DNA of 56,873 bases from Candidatus Cloacimonadota bacterium. GTDB lineage: Bacteria > Muiribacteriota > UBA6191. The position numbers and the translations under genes were made by a program. The notes beneath the pieces were generated by a model. That model saw nothing but the letters and a program-made list of their open reading frames with translations, was not told the origin of the DNA and did no database searches. Of the stretch, positions 26,273-35,410 are shown one piece after another (the stretch's first letter is position 1; every line of letters begins with the position of its first letter). Location of the stretch: assembly GCA_019454875.1 (NCBI GenBank), contig JACFNL010000011.1:1-56873 (forward strand), read 5' to 3'.

Positions 26273-27343
26273 TTAATTCCCTAAATCTTTTAGGTCTTCG
26301 CGGTTAGCGAGCATGGAGAAGCGATGAATCCAGCGCAATAGAAGCCTATCCTGGTTGGAGCGGATTCGTAAGTATGCGGCAATCTCAGACAGGGCTATTT
26401 TGTTACCTTGCAAGGCTCGCTTATGGATTTCCTTGTACTCCTGAGAACCAAACAGCTCGTCCCGTTTCAGCTTTTGTTTGTGGATATCGGAATCTATCCC
26501 ACATTCATGATTACTGTATTCTTCAAAGTAGGCTTGAGCCCTGTCCCGGTTTTGCGGGGTCAGGAATCCAGACTCAAGAATCAGGGCGGCATCCAGGCAG
26601 TGGCATCCTTTATGGGTTTCACAAACCTTTAACAGATCTGTGACAGCCTCGGCTGGAGTAAACTCCTGATCGGCATAATCAAGTTCTCTTAGAGCGACTA
26701 AAACTATGCCATCTGGATCATTGTGTTTTTTGGCCTTATGTATAAATTCAAGGGTCTTTCCGGTAATTTCAGCAAATTCTACTGGATCCGACTTTGTATA
26801 CAGCCAGGAGTTAGAAACCCGCCCGTAGCGGGAGCAGGCAATTATGAAGTCGGCATTGCAGGCGAGTTCGTATTCGGACAATGCTCTATCCAGATCCTGG
26901 TCTACTCCTTTGCCAAATTCGTAGGCAATACCAAGCCAGTAATGGGCAGTCAGCTCTCCCAACAGTACAGACATTTCAAGATATTTTAAAGCTTCTTTGG
27001 GATCGCCATTCACAGAAGTCTCATACATCAGAATGTGGGCCATGTATAGTGCGGATAGACCGTGTTGTTTCTCAGAAGCCCGTTTAAAGTGTTCCATTGC
27101 TTTAGGGATATCCTGTTGTACACCCTTACCTTCATAATAGGTGACACCAAGAAGGTATTCTGAAAGAGTGGAATCTTCTGGCCCAAGGTCCTTGATTTCT
27201 AACTCCTGGGGTGATTCCTCAAAAGATTGGCCTACAATGTCCTCGTCGGAGGGGGGTCTTTCCAGGAGAAGAGCAATACCAGACAGGATCATTACCATTG
27301 AAATGACCAATAGTAGTATGGGTTTCATCGGAGTTTGGTTCAT
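26273..27343 (-). CDS. Sel1-repeat exported or membrane-anchored protein
   Basis: A 356-residue protein with an N-terminal membrane segment (ILLLVISMVMILSGIALLL). Sel1-like repeats span about residues 60-170: LGVTYYEGKGVQQDIPKAME, LSALYMAHILMYETS and YWLGIAYEFGKGVDQDLDRA. The C-terminal half is helical with six cysteines (CETHKGCHC among them). Sel1 repeats mediate protein-protein contacts, often in envelope signalling or host interaction. Its ATG overlaps the stop of the large acyltransferase/ligase fusion (ATGA), so it is the last gene of that operon. A scaffolding role for lipid repair is only a guess. Confidence 0.78.
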   Translation of the reverse strand: MNQTPMKPILLLVISMVMILSGIALLLERPPSDEDIVGQSFEESPQELEIKDLGPEDSTLSEYLLGVTYYEGKGVQQDIPKAMEHFKRASEKQHGLSALYMAHILMYETSVNGDPKEALKYLEMSVLLGELTAHYWLGIAYEFGKGVDQDLDRALSEYELACNADFIIACSRYGRVSNSWLYTKSDPVEFAEITGKTLEFIHKAKKHNDPDGIVLVALRELDYADQEFTPAEAVTDLLKVCETHKGCHCLDAALILESGFLTPQNRDRAQAYFEEYSNHECGIDSDIHKQKLKRDELFGSQEYKEIHKRALQGNKIALSEIAAYLRIRSNQDRLLLRWIHRFSMLANREDLKDLGN

Positions 27344-30300
27344 GAGCCAGATAGAAGGGTTTTTAAGCTGCGATAGTCTGTTTTGCCTGTACCCAGCAGG
27401 GGGATTTTTTCCACTACCCTTATCTGGTTGATTCTGCCTAATGCACTAAAACCCTTGGAGCGAAGATTGGAATTTACCACTTCCAAATCTTCCGGCTTCA
27501 AACAGAATAGAGCAATGATTGGTCTTTCTCCATCCACTTCCAGAGCTTCTACGGCAAAGGATGGGCCGTCCTCGGTGGCGGGAAAAAACTCCAGCAGGGC
27601 ATCTTCCATGGCAGGGAGGCTAATCATCTCCCCGGCAATTTTTACAAATCGCTTTAACCTTCCAGCTAATACCAATGCTCCATCAGGATTCAGAAACCCC
27701 AAATCCCCTGTATTGTAATAGGATTTATTGTTGATGGTAACAAAGGGATTTTTGGAGGCATCCAGATACCCGGAAAACACACTGTCCCCCAAGACCAGAA
27801 TGAGGCCTCGTTCACCCTGGGCCAGAGGTGTCAGATTTTCGGTATCGACAATCAGAAGCTCTGTTGTTCTAAGAGGGTAGCCCACACCGGCTCTTGGTTT
27901 GTCTTCACGATTCACGGTGATGATAGGCGAACACTCGGTTATACCATATCCTTCCAGCAGTCGAGCCCCATTCTTTAGGTTATCCACCAAAATAAACAGA
28001 TCATCATCTGCTTTTTCGGCTCCGGCCAGCAAGTACCTCAGAGATTTTCCCTGGCCGGGAAGAATGGCTTTTAATATGCCCCTTAAAAAGGATGGGGTTC
28101 CACACATAAGTGATATCTGCCATTTTTCGACCCCAGAGGCCAGGCGGCGGGAGTCAGTTGGATTAGGATAATAGGCACAGCGGATTCCCGTGATAACAGG
28201 CAATATGGAGGTTACCGTAAAGCCAAATGAGTGAAATGGCGGCAAAAATCCGTAGAAGACATCGGAATCCTGGACCTTAAGAGTTTCAAGGGCATGCACT
28301 ATGTTTTTCAGGACATTAAAATGCGAAAGGGGAACCCCTTTAGGCACACTTTCCGAGCCGCTGGTAAACAGAATCACGGCCGGATCCTCAGGTTTGATTA
28401 AATCAAGGTTTAACTCCCTCATCAGCGAAGATGCAGACTTTTTTGCATCCCAGACAGCCTTGAGCTTTACCACAAGATTGATGCGTTCTGAACGCAAGTC
28501 CTCCAGATAGATCAAAAGAGGCTCGATGCAGCCAAGGTCAATATCCCCGGCCCGATCCAGAAACCTTCTGGAAGTCAGAACTGTTTGTACCTCCGAGACA
28601 TTTTTTACAGCCTCCAGATTTTTTGGTCCCAGGGTCCAGTTGATCATCACCGGAACTTTGCCGGACAGAAGGGTAGCAAAAATGAGAACATCAGCACCGG
28701 CAGAGGCAGGCATCAATAAGCCAATTCTGTTTCCGGGCAATTCACGAATTACGGAGGCTAAAGCCAGGGCCCCAATTTTTAGTCTTTGGTAACTTAAGAC
28801 TCCAGAAATTTCATCACCAATTGCTGGGGAGTTTGTGTAGCGATCACAGGCATTTAAAAAACATTCCTGTACAGTGTTACCAGTGGCAGGCTGTACGGAT
28901 TTTCTGGGAGACAACCATTCTTTTGGTGTGCTTACAGTGGGGCTACTATCTGATTTAACCTTTCCTTGAGCCAGCTTTACTAGTGAATACACAGAGGTAA
29001 TTTCTGTTACCTCCACATCAGACTGATGAAACTGCTCATCTAAAAAGCCCAGAAACTCGGCCCGATCTAAAGAATCCAGTCCTAAATCTTCAGCCAGACT
29101 CATTTCCAGATCAATCTCATTGATATCACGGTTTGTTCTTCTGGAAACCTCCTTAAAGACGATAGACTTTACCGTTTCATCAATAGGCTCATCGGAGATT
29201 GTGACTGTCTTTTTTTCTGCAATCTGAGGCAGGGAATTTGCGAAAAAGTAACGAGAAACCAGGGTTAGGGGTTCTTCTCCCCTATGATTCAGTTTTTGGT
29301 TCATCCAGGCATTTAAGCTCTGTTTGTCCGAGGACACCGGGAAGTCAGATCCAGGGAGAGTAAACTCCACAAGAACCTTGCGCCGAGGAGTAAAAAAAAT
29401 AAGGTTCTTTAATAGGTCCAGAATACATTGTTTAAGCACTGAAACCATATCGGGAGTATTTCCAGCAGTCAGGGCGGTTGAAAAGCGGCTACCCCACAAC
29501 CCTGTACTTGTCACCAGTACCACAGGAAGTTTGGGATTTCGTTTCAAAAGTGCATGAAGCCCAGATGCGCCTCGTAAATCTTCCAATCCGGAGCGCATCA
29601 GTCTGCCAGCTGGATAAAATAAAAAGGACTCATGGTTTTTGATATCAGAAACACAGATATCCAGAGCCTTTTCAATTCTTCTTAATTTAAAAGATCCTGC
29701 TCCATCATCAGTATCCGGGACAGCCAGAGCCTTTGTGACCTTCATTAAAAAATTCAATCCAGGCATTTCATAAAATTTTTCCAGTACAAAGGGCCTGGGG
29801 CGGTAGGTGGCAAACAGTTCAGTCATTATGATTAAAGGATCCACTTCCGCAGGATGATTGGGCAGGAAGACAAAACCCTGATTTTTGGGAAGCGTATCAA
29901 GACCTCGCACCTCTACCTTGTAGCGCAGCCGCACCAGAAAGCGAAACATGGGGGTAATTATTTTGCCAAACAGTGGCCGGGGATCCCCATATTGTAAAAG
30001 TAGAAACAAAAGATTCATCTGCACAATCATGGCAATGGCGAAAATCAGTAGAAACTGGGTTTGTGGGGTAACAAGCTCATGGTAAAGACAAAACCCACTT
30101 GCCCCGCTTAAAAGAAAACAAAAGAAAGCAACTCCCGCACTTTGCAAGGCAGCTCCTGTGCTTTCCTGTCCAATTTCTGAGGCTCTTTGTAAAAATTCAG
30201 CATCTACAATATTGGTGACCACACCAAAGCAGATTCCAATCAGGGTCATAATGATGACAGCGATAAAATAATAAGCTGAATTGGCATTCACGGCAGCGGT

Positions 30301-31236
30301 ACGGGCAGCTTCCAGTGCTTCGCCACTTAAAGAAGCATCAATTTGAGCCAGAGGCAAAAGAGAAAAAATCAGCGGATAAAACAGGATTAAAAACATCATC
30401 AGGCCAAAACAGATCAGATTGGCCTCATAGCGGATTCTGACAAGTTTAGGCGCAATTGCATTTCCAAGGATGCATCCAAGTGCGGAGTAGATGGCAATCA
30501 TACTTGCCATAACTGCAGAAGCAATCCCTTTTACATCCAGATGAGCGGTCACAGACAGGGCAAGAACCTGGGCTACTCCCCAGACCAGGGGAGAGGCGAT
30601 CAAATAGGGAAGGAGTCTTGCAAGCAAGGTGAATGAGTCTTTGGAAAGAGTGTTACGGCAGCTTTGAAAATCGTGTAACTGTTCTTTTGGAAAGCGAATT
30701 AACAGAGAAAAAAGTGCGGCAAGAACAAAGATGGCAATTGATAAAAAGATCCCGTTTGTGACCTCGGTTTCCCCAAATTTAACCCCTATAGGACTTCCAA
30801 TCAGCATCCCCAGTAAAAAAACAATGCTCATAGCCCCATTTACAGTAAATGGAGAGCGACCTGATCTTTCTGATTCCAGAACGACACAGGACATTTTTCC
30901 TGCGCTGAAAACACCCATTATCAGGCCGGTTAAAAACAGATAAAGCCAGCTCCAGTGGCCTTTTCCAGTGATGAATGACAGCCCATAAACTATGGCACAG
31001 GAGGCACTGGTTAAAAACATCAGTCGGCTTTTTTTAGTTGCCGATGCCATAGGCCCGGAAACAATGTAGACCAGAACTGGCCCAATGGTGATCAAGGCCC
31101 CTGCCAATTGCAGAATCCAGACCTTATCCTGAATCGTATAAATGCTTCCAGCCAGCACCCCAACCCAGAAAAATTTAGAGTATCCCAGTGCAAATCCGGT
31201 TAGAGCAGTTGCCAAAAGCAGGGCAATAAAAGGCAT
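27340..31236 (-). CDS. LplT-PlsC-ACP-acyl-ACP synthetase fusion (Aas-like)
   Basis: A 1298-residue, four-module protein. Residues 1-410 form an MFS transporter (12 helices) of the LplT lysophospholipid flippase type. A PlsC acyltransferase covers about 440-650, with the H-x4-D motif in FLPNHPAEVDPLI (His about 459) and FLFYPAGRL. An acyl-carrier domain covers about 680-760, with the phosphopantetheine Ser722 in DLGLDSLDRAE. The rest (about 775-1298) is an AMP-forming acyl ligase with ILFTSGSESVPKGVPLSH and YNTGDLGFL. In E. coli LplT flips lysophosphatidylethanolamine and Aas re-acylates it using ACP. Here transporter, acyltransferase, carrier and ligase lie on one chain. The gene is in an operon with a CPBP protease and a TetR regulator. 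Confidence 0.88.
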   Translation of the reverse strand: MPFIALLLATALTGFALGYSKFFWVGVLAGSIYTIQDKVWILQLAGALITIGPVLVYIVSGPMASATKKSRLMFLTSASCAIVYGLSFITGKGHWSWLYLFLTGLIMGVFSAGKMSCVVLESERSGRSPFTVNGAMSIVFLLGMLIGSPIGVKFGETEVTNGIFLSIAIFVLAALFSLLIRFPKEQLHDFQSCRNTLSKDSFTLLARLLPYLIASPLVWGVAQVLALSVTAHLDVKGIASAVMASMIAIYSALGCILGNAIAPKLVRIRYEANLICFGLMMFLILFYPLIFSLLPLAQIDASLSGEALEAARTAAVNANSAYYFIAVIIMTLIGICFGVVTNIVDAEFLQRASEIGQESTGAALQSAGVAFFCFLLSGASGFCLYHELVTPQTQFLLIFAIAMIVQMNLLFLLLQYGDPRPLFGKIITPMFRFLVRLRYKVEVRGLDTLPKNQGFVFLPNHPAEVDPLIIMTELFATYRPRPFVLEKFYEMPGLNFLMKVTKALAVPDTDDGAGSFKLRRIEKALDICVSDIKNHESFLFYPAGRLMRSGLEDLRGASGLHALLKRNPKLPVVLVTSTGLWGSRFSTALTAGNTPDMVSVLKQCILDLLKNLIFFTPRRKVLVEFTLPGSDFPVSSDKQSLNAWMNQKLNHRGEEPLTLVSRYFFANSLPQIAEKKTVTISDEPIDETVKSIVFKEVSRRTNRDINEIDLEMSLAEDLGLDSLDRAEFLGFLDEQFHQSDVEVTEITSVYSLVKLAQGKVKSDSSPTVSTPKEWLSPRKSVQPATGNTVQECFLNACDRYTNSPAIGDEISGVLSYQRLKIGALALASVIRELPGNRIGLLMPASAGADVLIFATLLSGKVPVMINWTLGPKNLEAVKNVSEVQTVLTSRRFLDRAGDIDLGCIEPLLIYLEDLRSERINLVVKLKAVWDAKKSASSLMRELNLDLIKPEDPAVILFTSGSESVPKGVPLSHFNVLKNIVHALETLKVQDSDVFYGFLPPFHSFGFTVTSILPVITGIRCAYYPNPTDSRRLASGVEKWQISLMCGTPSFLRGILKAILPGQGKSLRYLLAGAEKADDDLFILVDNLKNGARLLEGYGITECSPIITVNREDKPRAGVGYPLRTTELLIVDTENLTPLAQGERGLILVLGDSVFSGYLDASKNPFVTINNKSYYNTGDLGFLNPDGALVLAGRLKRFVKIAGEMISLPAMEDALLEFFPATEDGPSFAVEALEVDGERPIIALFCLKPEDLEVVNSNLRSKGFSALGRINQIRVVEKIPLLGTGKTDYRSLKTLLSGS

Positions 31237-31248
31237 AAGGTCTCCTTA

Positions 31249-31935
31249 TCAACCAAATAGAAGCAGCCAGCCACCAAGCCCCAGAATCACCAGATCACAA
31301 AGGCAGTGAGACACAAATAAGGTGAAGATATCGGCTCCTCCTTGTCTTAGTCTTGTCCAAGCATATCCGGCAACAGCGGTACCGAGGGTAAACAGACCAG
31401 ACCAGAATAAATCAAAGTAACATATAAGAACAATAAAATGATGGGATGCAAACAAGAAGGCCAGCACCAGGGCTTTGTCACGGCCATCCTTAAAGTGGGG
31501 ACCCAGGTTGCCAAGCAGACCCCGAAAGTACCATTCTTCCAAAAAAGCATTGATAAAAGACAGAAACAGAATCACCAGTATAAAGTGGGGCAGAATTCCC
31601 AGACGGATCAGTTTTTCCCGGATTGCTTCCGTATTGAGCAGGGAAAGTCCATCCATTGATAAAAACAATAAAGGCACAATACAAAGTATTAGACCGTGGC
31701 TCAATCCCCGCGTCAGTCCTTTCCAGCTTGGCCGCATTTCTTTGCGAAATCGGAGGGCCAAAAAAGGCAGGAAAAACATCGAGCCCTTATAGATTAGATA
31801 GGTCATTTGAGGCAGAATCTCCAGGGCAAAACCAAACAGGCAGCACAGAGTAGGTAAAAGCCCCAGAATCCAGAATGTATTTTCCCTGGGGGCAATCTGA
31901 TAAAGAAACCAGTCCATAAGTCTTTGGCGGGTCAT
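31249..31935 (-). CDS. CPBP-family intramembrane glutamic endopeptidase
   Basis: A 228-residue protein with about seven membrane helices. It carries the CPBP (CAAX protease/bacteriocin-processing) motifs: EEWYFR (E-E-x-x-x-R) in FLEEWYFRGLLG, FASHHFIV (F-x-x-x-H) and a final SHCLCD (H-x-x-x-D). The glutamate pair and histidines form the active site inside the membrane. Bacterial members process lipopeptides or act in immunity and protein maturation; the substrate here is unknown. It lies 12 bp before the LplT/Aas-like fusion and overlaps the TetR gene by 4 bp. Confidence 0.87.
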   Translation of the reverse strand: MTRQRLMDWFLYQIAPRENTFWILGLLPTLCCLFGFALEILPQMTYLIYKGSMFFLPFLALRFRKEMRPSWKGLTRGLSHGLILCIVPLLFLSMDGLSLLNTEAIREKLIRLGILPHFILVILFLSFINAFLEEWYFRGLLGNLGPHFKDGRDKALVLAFLFASHHFIVLICYFDLFWSGLFTLGTAVAGYAWTRLRQGGADIFTLFVSHCLCDLVILGLGGWLLLFG

Positions 31936-32519
31936 AGTTCCTCCAGCATTTTAAAGGCCAATTGCATCTGTCTGGCCGAAACATCGGGGTCAAGGCTTTC
32001 TGGTAGTTCTGCGAGCTGTAGATTACCAAGCCCAACGCCCCAATGCAAAAGTGCCAGGGCCTTGTCTCGGGAAACCAGGGTGTCCTTGTTCATTTCTTTA
32101 AGAGTATCTGAGACCAGGTTGCTGAGCCAATCAAGCCAGGATGCATAAACTTCCCTGACCTCAGCCCTCAGCTCTTCAGGCAATGGTTCAGCATTCAGGC
32201 GCGTTAGCATCAGAAAGTTCTGACTTTCCTGGCTTTTTCTGCCTACAAAAACACCGACGATTTTTTTTAATGTCTCGAGCGCACTCGAAGAAGTCAGATG
32301 CATCTCTTCCCACTCTCCAAGCTGCTTTTCTTTTGCCAGAATAAGACAGCTTAAGACAATTTCTTCTTTGGAGGGGAAACAGCGATATAAAATGGTTTCC
32401 CGAGTCTGAGCCGCATCAGCCAGTTTTCTGGTTGTCAGACCAGCGTACCCATGAAATGCCAGAAGTTTTGCTGCCTCCTGCAATATTATTGGTTTTCTTT
32501 CTTCAATAGATAGACGCAT
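31932..32519 (-). CDS. TetR-family transcriptional regulator
   Basis: A 195-residue regulator with a TetR helix-turn-helix at about residues 10-55 (AAKLLAFHGYAGLTTRKLAD, AAQTRETILYRCFPSKEEIV). The all-helical C-terminal ligand and dimer domain has no recognised subfamily. As first gene of a TetR-CPBP-LplT/Aas-Sel1 operon it probably senses a fatty acyl or lysophospholipid signal and represses its own operon (inference). The promoter is recognisable, with its -10 exactly 6 nt upstream of the ATG, so the mRNA may be leaderless. It is divergent from the RDD gene. Confidence 0.88.
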   Translation of the reverse strand: MRLSIEERKPIILQEAAKLLAFHGYAGLTTRKLADAAQTRETILYRCFPSKEEIVLSCLILAKEKQLGEWEEMHLTSSSALETLKKIVGVFVGRKSQESQNFLMLTRLNAEPLPEELRAEVREVYASWLDWLSNLVSDTLKEMNKDTLVSRDKALALLHWGVGLGNLQLAELPESLDPDVSARQMQLAFKMLEEL

Positions 32520-32525
32520 TCCCAG

Positions 32526-32554
32526 ATGTTAGCACTTGCTCACAATCGCGTCAA
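32526..32554 (-). promoter_or_regulatory. Promoter of the TetR-CPBP-acyltransferase operon
   Basis: On the minus strand, TTGACG (32549-32554), a 17-nt spacer and TAACAT (32526-32531), ending 6 nt before the TetR ATG. The spacer holds AGCA-CT-TGCT (32531-32540), a short inverted repeat that could be half of an operator. The site covers the first possible ATG (32526) of the divergent RDD gene, which argues against that start. Confidence 0.5.
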
Positions 32555-32606
32555 TCTCTTATCCATTTTGAGGTTTGGTGCGATAGGATATGTGGACTCA
32601 AATTTT

Positions 32607-33968
32607 ATGTTTAAACTGGAAGCCCCCCATACCGACCATATCATGTATCAGTTTCTGCTTGAACTCGGCAGATTAAAAGCCCCATCCCAGGAGGATTCGC
32701 GGTATTTTCTTGGTTTGATGCAGTATTTGGCCCTCAACAAAACTGATCTTGCGGCCATCAAGACAAGGGTGAAAAACGAGCTTCCCTCCGAGAGAGAGGA
32801 TAAAGAGGTAGATCTTCAGAAGTTTTTTGATCTGGCCTCCACCTATCTCATGGAAAACTTCACAAAGGTTGAGGTCCGGATCTGTCTGACAGGCATGATG
32901 AATGCCATGAAATGTCATTCCAGATTTTCGGCCCAGGATATGAATTTACTGCCAGTGTTTACCAGGCCAAACCCGGTTGAGTCTGAAATTTCCTCTTCAG
33001 AAACCCTTGATGATCTGTTTGAGGGAGTTGTTACTGAGGATGATCTTGATGATGTCGAAGCATTTGAGCCATTGATTGATCTGGATACTGTACCTCTTGC
33101 AGAACCATCGATGTCGGAAGTAAACCAATACATAAACGAGTCTGATCCTGATCCTGATCCTGATTCTGAAGATGAAGTGCATCATGCTGAGTTATCAGAT
33201 TCTGAACCGTCAAATCAGGAAATCTCAGAGGAATCCGGGTCAGAAGAAGCATTGACCACATTTTTTCCACAATCCACTGAGCAGGGTAAAGCTGGACTGA
33301 TGCAAAGTGTAGAAAGGCTTTCATTTAATCTCTTAGGCCGGATTCAGCCTTACCTGCAATCACCGGCACTACAAAAATGGCTTCAGGGAACTCCGCCCCA
33401 GACGGCAGTAAAACCAACCCTTCAGGTAGTGGAAGTGTCCCCGATAAACTGGCAGGTGCGCTGGGTGGCCGGGGTTTTGGATGCCCTGATCTTTTTTGTG
33501 ATCTTTTTATGTTTTTTGCCTTTGAACTATTTGTGTGGGTTTTTGTTGCCACCAGAGATTTCCGGTTTTGTAATCTGGTTTTTTAATCTTGGCATGAATC
33601 TGATTCTGATTTCCTTTGTGGTTCATATGGAGAATTCAGAGTGGCAGGGGACTCCTGGAAAAATACTTATGGGTATTGGGGTTCGCAATCTGGACGGAAG
33701 CAGGGTTGGTAGTAAACAGATTCTGAAGCGAAACCTGATTAAAATGATTGGCATGGTAGTATCTGTTCCTGCAGGTCTTGTTGCTTTATTCTTACCCTCA
33801 ATCGCTGGATTATTGAGTCTGGCAGGTGCCTTATGTTCCCTTGTGGTTCTATTTGGGTTTTTCCTGGCTTTTAAGCCAGAACGGCTGGCTCTTCACGATA
33901 AACTGAGCCAGACTAAAATTGTTCCTTTGGGATTTGTCCCTCATGGTTCCTCAGATGCGGCTTTGTGA
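32607..33968 (+). CDS. RDD-family membrane protein with an acidic linker
   Basis: A protein of about 453 residues in three parts. The N-terminal soluble helical domain (1-115, FLLELGRLKAPSQEDSRYFL and VEVRICLTGMMNAMKCHSR) is unfamiliar. An acidic, Ser/Asp/Glu-rich linker (about 125-225) includes a DPDPDPDSEDE repeat. The RDD domain (about 280-445) has VRWVAGVLDALIFFVIF and GKILMGIGVRNLDG with the family Arg and Asp residues in the helices. RDD proteins are membrane proteins, some implicated in ion exchange. I prefer the ATG at 32607, because 32526 lies in the -10 box of the divergent operon. The 3' end overlaps the convergent gene by 28 bp. Confidence 0.75.
   Translation: MFKLEAPHTDHIMYQFLLELGRLKAPSQEDSRYFLGLMQYLALNKTDLAAIKTRVKNELPSEREDKEVDLQKFFDLASTYLMENFTKVEVRICLTGMMNAMKCHSRFSAQDMNLLPVFTRPNPVESEISSSETLDDLFEGVVTEDDLDDVEAFEPLIDLDTVPLAEPSMSEVNQYINESDPDPDPDSEDEVHHAELSDSEPSNQEISEESGSEEALTTFFPQSTEQGKAGLMQSVERLSFNLLGRIQPYLQSPALQKWLQGTPPQTAVKPTLQVVEVSPINWQVRWVAGVLDALIFFVIFLCFLPLNYLCGFLLPPEISGFVIWFFNLGMNLILISFVVHMENSEWQGTPGKILMGIGVRNLDGSRVGSKQILKRNLIKMIGMVVSVPAGLVALFLPSIAGLLSLAGALCSLVVLFGFFLAFKPERLALHDKLSQTKIVPLGFVPHGSSDAAL
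33141..33164 (+). repeat. Hexanucleotide tandem repeat in the RDD gene
   Basis: Four units of (T/C)CTGAT in tandem, coding Ser/Pro-Asp repeats in the acidic linker of the RDD protein. Gain or loss of units would keep the reading frame and change only linker length. Confidence 0.7.
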
Positions 33969-34879
33969 GCGGTCTCAAACTTCATTTTGGCCTCAGGTTT
34001 CAAATTAAAATGTATCTCATGATCCCCAAGGTAAAAATTGGTAATATGTTTCACAGGCACGGAAAATTCAGGGCTTGCCAGAACCCTGACTTCTCCACTT
34101 GGCTCCAGTGTGGCCAGGATTTCGGGCATTGATTCACTAACATATACTGTACCGGCGACCCCGATATATTCTGTAAAATCGCTTAGACTCTCTTTGTAAT
34201 TGCCTAACAGGTAGTGCGATCGTGCTCGCATTTGCAGCAAATTAAAGTCCGTTTTATTTTTTAGTACAGAGTCTGCAAGCAGTATGCAGTCATTATATTG
34301 ATGGTTAAGAAATTTTAGGCCAATCAATGTCTCCAAAATGATTTCTGAGCTGATGGGGTCAGTGGAGAGCTTATGTGCTTTTTTGGCGGCCTGTACGGCC
34401 TCATTCAGACTGAGATTTTCCAGATGTTTCAGCATGATAGACCAGTGATTTTCTGCAGTGTCCAATGTGCTCGATGTTGTGACTGATGTTGTGCTTTTTT
34501 GTGAATCCTGAGGCACAATCTCGCCTAGTACGATATCTACGGACGGATCAGTAATTTCCTGTAAAGCTTTGGTATGACCAAGTTCGGAAGCCTTTGTGAA
34601 CCACATTTTTGCTTTTTCGGGATCTGGGGTGGTTCCAAGGCCCAGTTTATACATTTTTCCCAGCTCATACATGGCAGGTGCATGGTTTTGTCTGGCTGCC
34701 AACAACAACCACCGTCCCGATTGTCTATAATTTTTGTCAGCATGAAATCGGGATGCAATTATCATCTGGGCTTTCAGATTTCCGGATGTACCGAGTTCCA
34801 AAAGCTCTTCCGGAATGTCTGAGGCCACCGCAAAAAATCGCAGAAGAAAAAAACAGACAATCTGGATCATACGATCCAT
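33941..34879 (-). CDS. Exported Sel1/TPR protein
   Basis: A 312-residue protein with a signal peptide (MIQIVCFFLLRFFAVASD). Sel1 repeats run at about residues 25-105 (LKAQMIIASRFHADKNYRQ, APAMYELGKMYKLGLGTTPD and PEKAKMWFTKASELGHTKAL). A Ser/Thr-rich linker and a TPR-like section at about 145-235 follow. A C-terminal small beta domain (TVYVSESMPEILATLEPSG to HEIHFNLKPEA) resembles a PEGA-type fold. It is the last gene of a three-gene minus-strand cluster of unknown function. The 3' end overlaps the RDD gene by 28 bp. Confidence 0.7.
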   Translation of the reverse strand: MDRMIQIVCFFLLRFFAVASDIPEELLELGTSGNLKAQMIIASRFHADKNYRQSGRWLLLAARQNHAPAMYELGKMYKLGLGTTPDPEKAKMWFTKASELGHTKALQEITDPSVDIVLGEIVPQDSQKSTTSVTTSSTLDTAENHWSIMLKHLENLSLNEAVQAAKKAHKLSTDPISSEIILETLIGLKFLNHQYNDCILLADSVLKNKTDFNLLQMRARSHYLLGNYKESLSDFTEYIGVAGTVYVSESMPEILATLEPSGEVRVLASPEFSVPVKHITNFYLGDHEIHFNLKPEAKMKFETAHKAASEEP

Positions 34880-34903
34880 CTTAACATAGATCAGGAGCGG
34901 GCT

Positions 34904-35398
34904 CTAAAGCAGAATCCCATTCAAAGAAAAAAGAATAAACATTCCCCAGAATAAGGTACTGTTCTCACCTGTGTAAATGAGGTCCCTGATTTTAGGCTGT
35001 TTGGATATTCCCAATACCATCAGAAGCAGAGATATGGAAAAAAACATCATGGCTGTATAGTTTATGGTCAGATACTTCTTTTCATTGATGGTTACAAACA
35101 AGGAATTGCCATTTCTTTGAATAGTATCTCCAGACCTGATGTAAAAACCCACATTTTTATGTACATGTATCTGTCTTCCGGTTTCAAGTTCTAAAATAGT
35201 ATGAATATTGTTCTTTCCTTCATACCAAACCTTACTGGCCTTTCCTTCAAAGGCTTTTCCATCAAAACACCGGTCTAGGTCTGTACTTATAAACAAAAGA
35301 TTAAATAGACCCAGAATCAGGCCATAGAAAAAAAATGTGGTGGAGCGGGTGAAGTTTTGAAATAGATACTCTGAGCCGGAGGATCGTAAAAACAGCAC
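34904..35398 (-). CDS. Small membrane protein of unknown function
   Basis: A 164-residue protein with a first membrane helix at about 20-40 (TTFFFYGLILGLFNLLFIS). A beta-rich extracytoplasmic segment follows (about 42-110: ASKVWYEGKNNIHTILELE, NSLFVTINEKKYLTINY). Two helices at the end (AMMFFSISLLLMVLGIS, LFWGMFILFSLNGILL) complete it. The start is GTG at 35398 with GAGG about 12 nt upstream; the nearby ATG is out of frame. It is 12 bp after the upstream gene and 24 bp before the Sel1 gene, so probably co-transcribed. No family recognised. Confidence 0.6.
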   Translation of the reverse strand: MLFLRSSGSEYLFQNFTRSTTFFFYGLILGLFNLLFISTDLDRCFDGKAFEGKASKVWYEGKNNIHTILELETGRQIHVHKNVGFYIRSGDTIQRNGNSLFVTINEKKYLTINYTAMMFFSISLLLMVLGISKQPKIRDLIYTGENSTLFWGMFILFSLNGILL

Positions 35399-35410
35399 AG
35401 TTCATTGACC

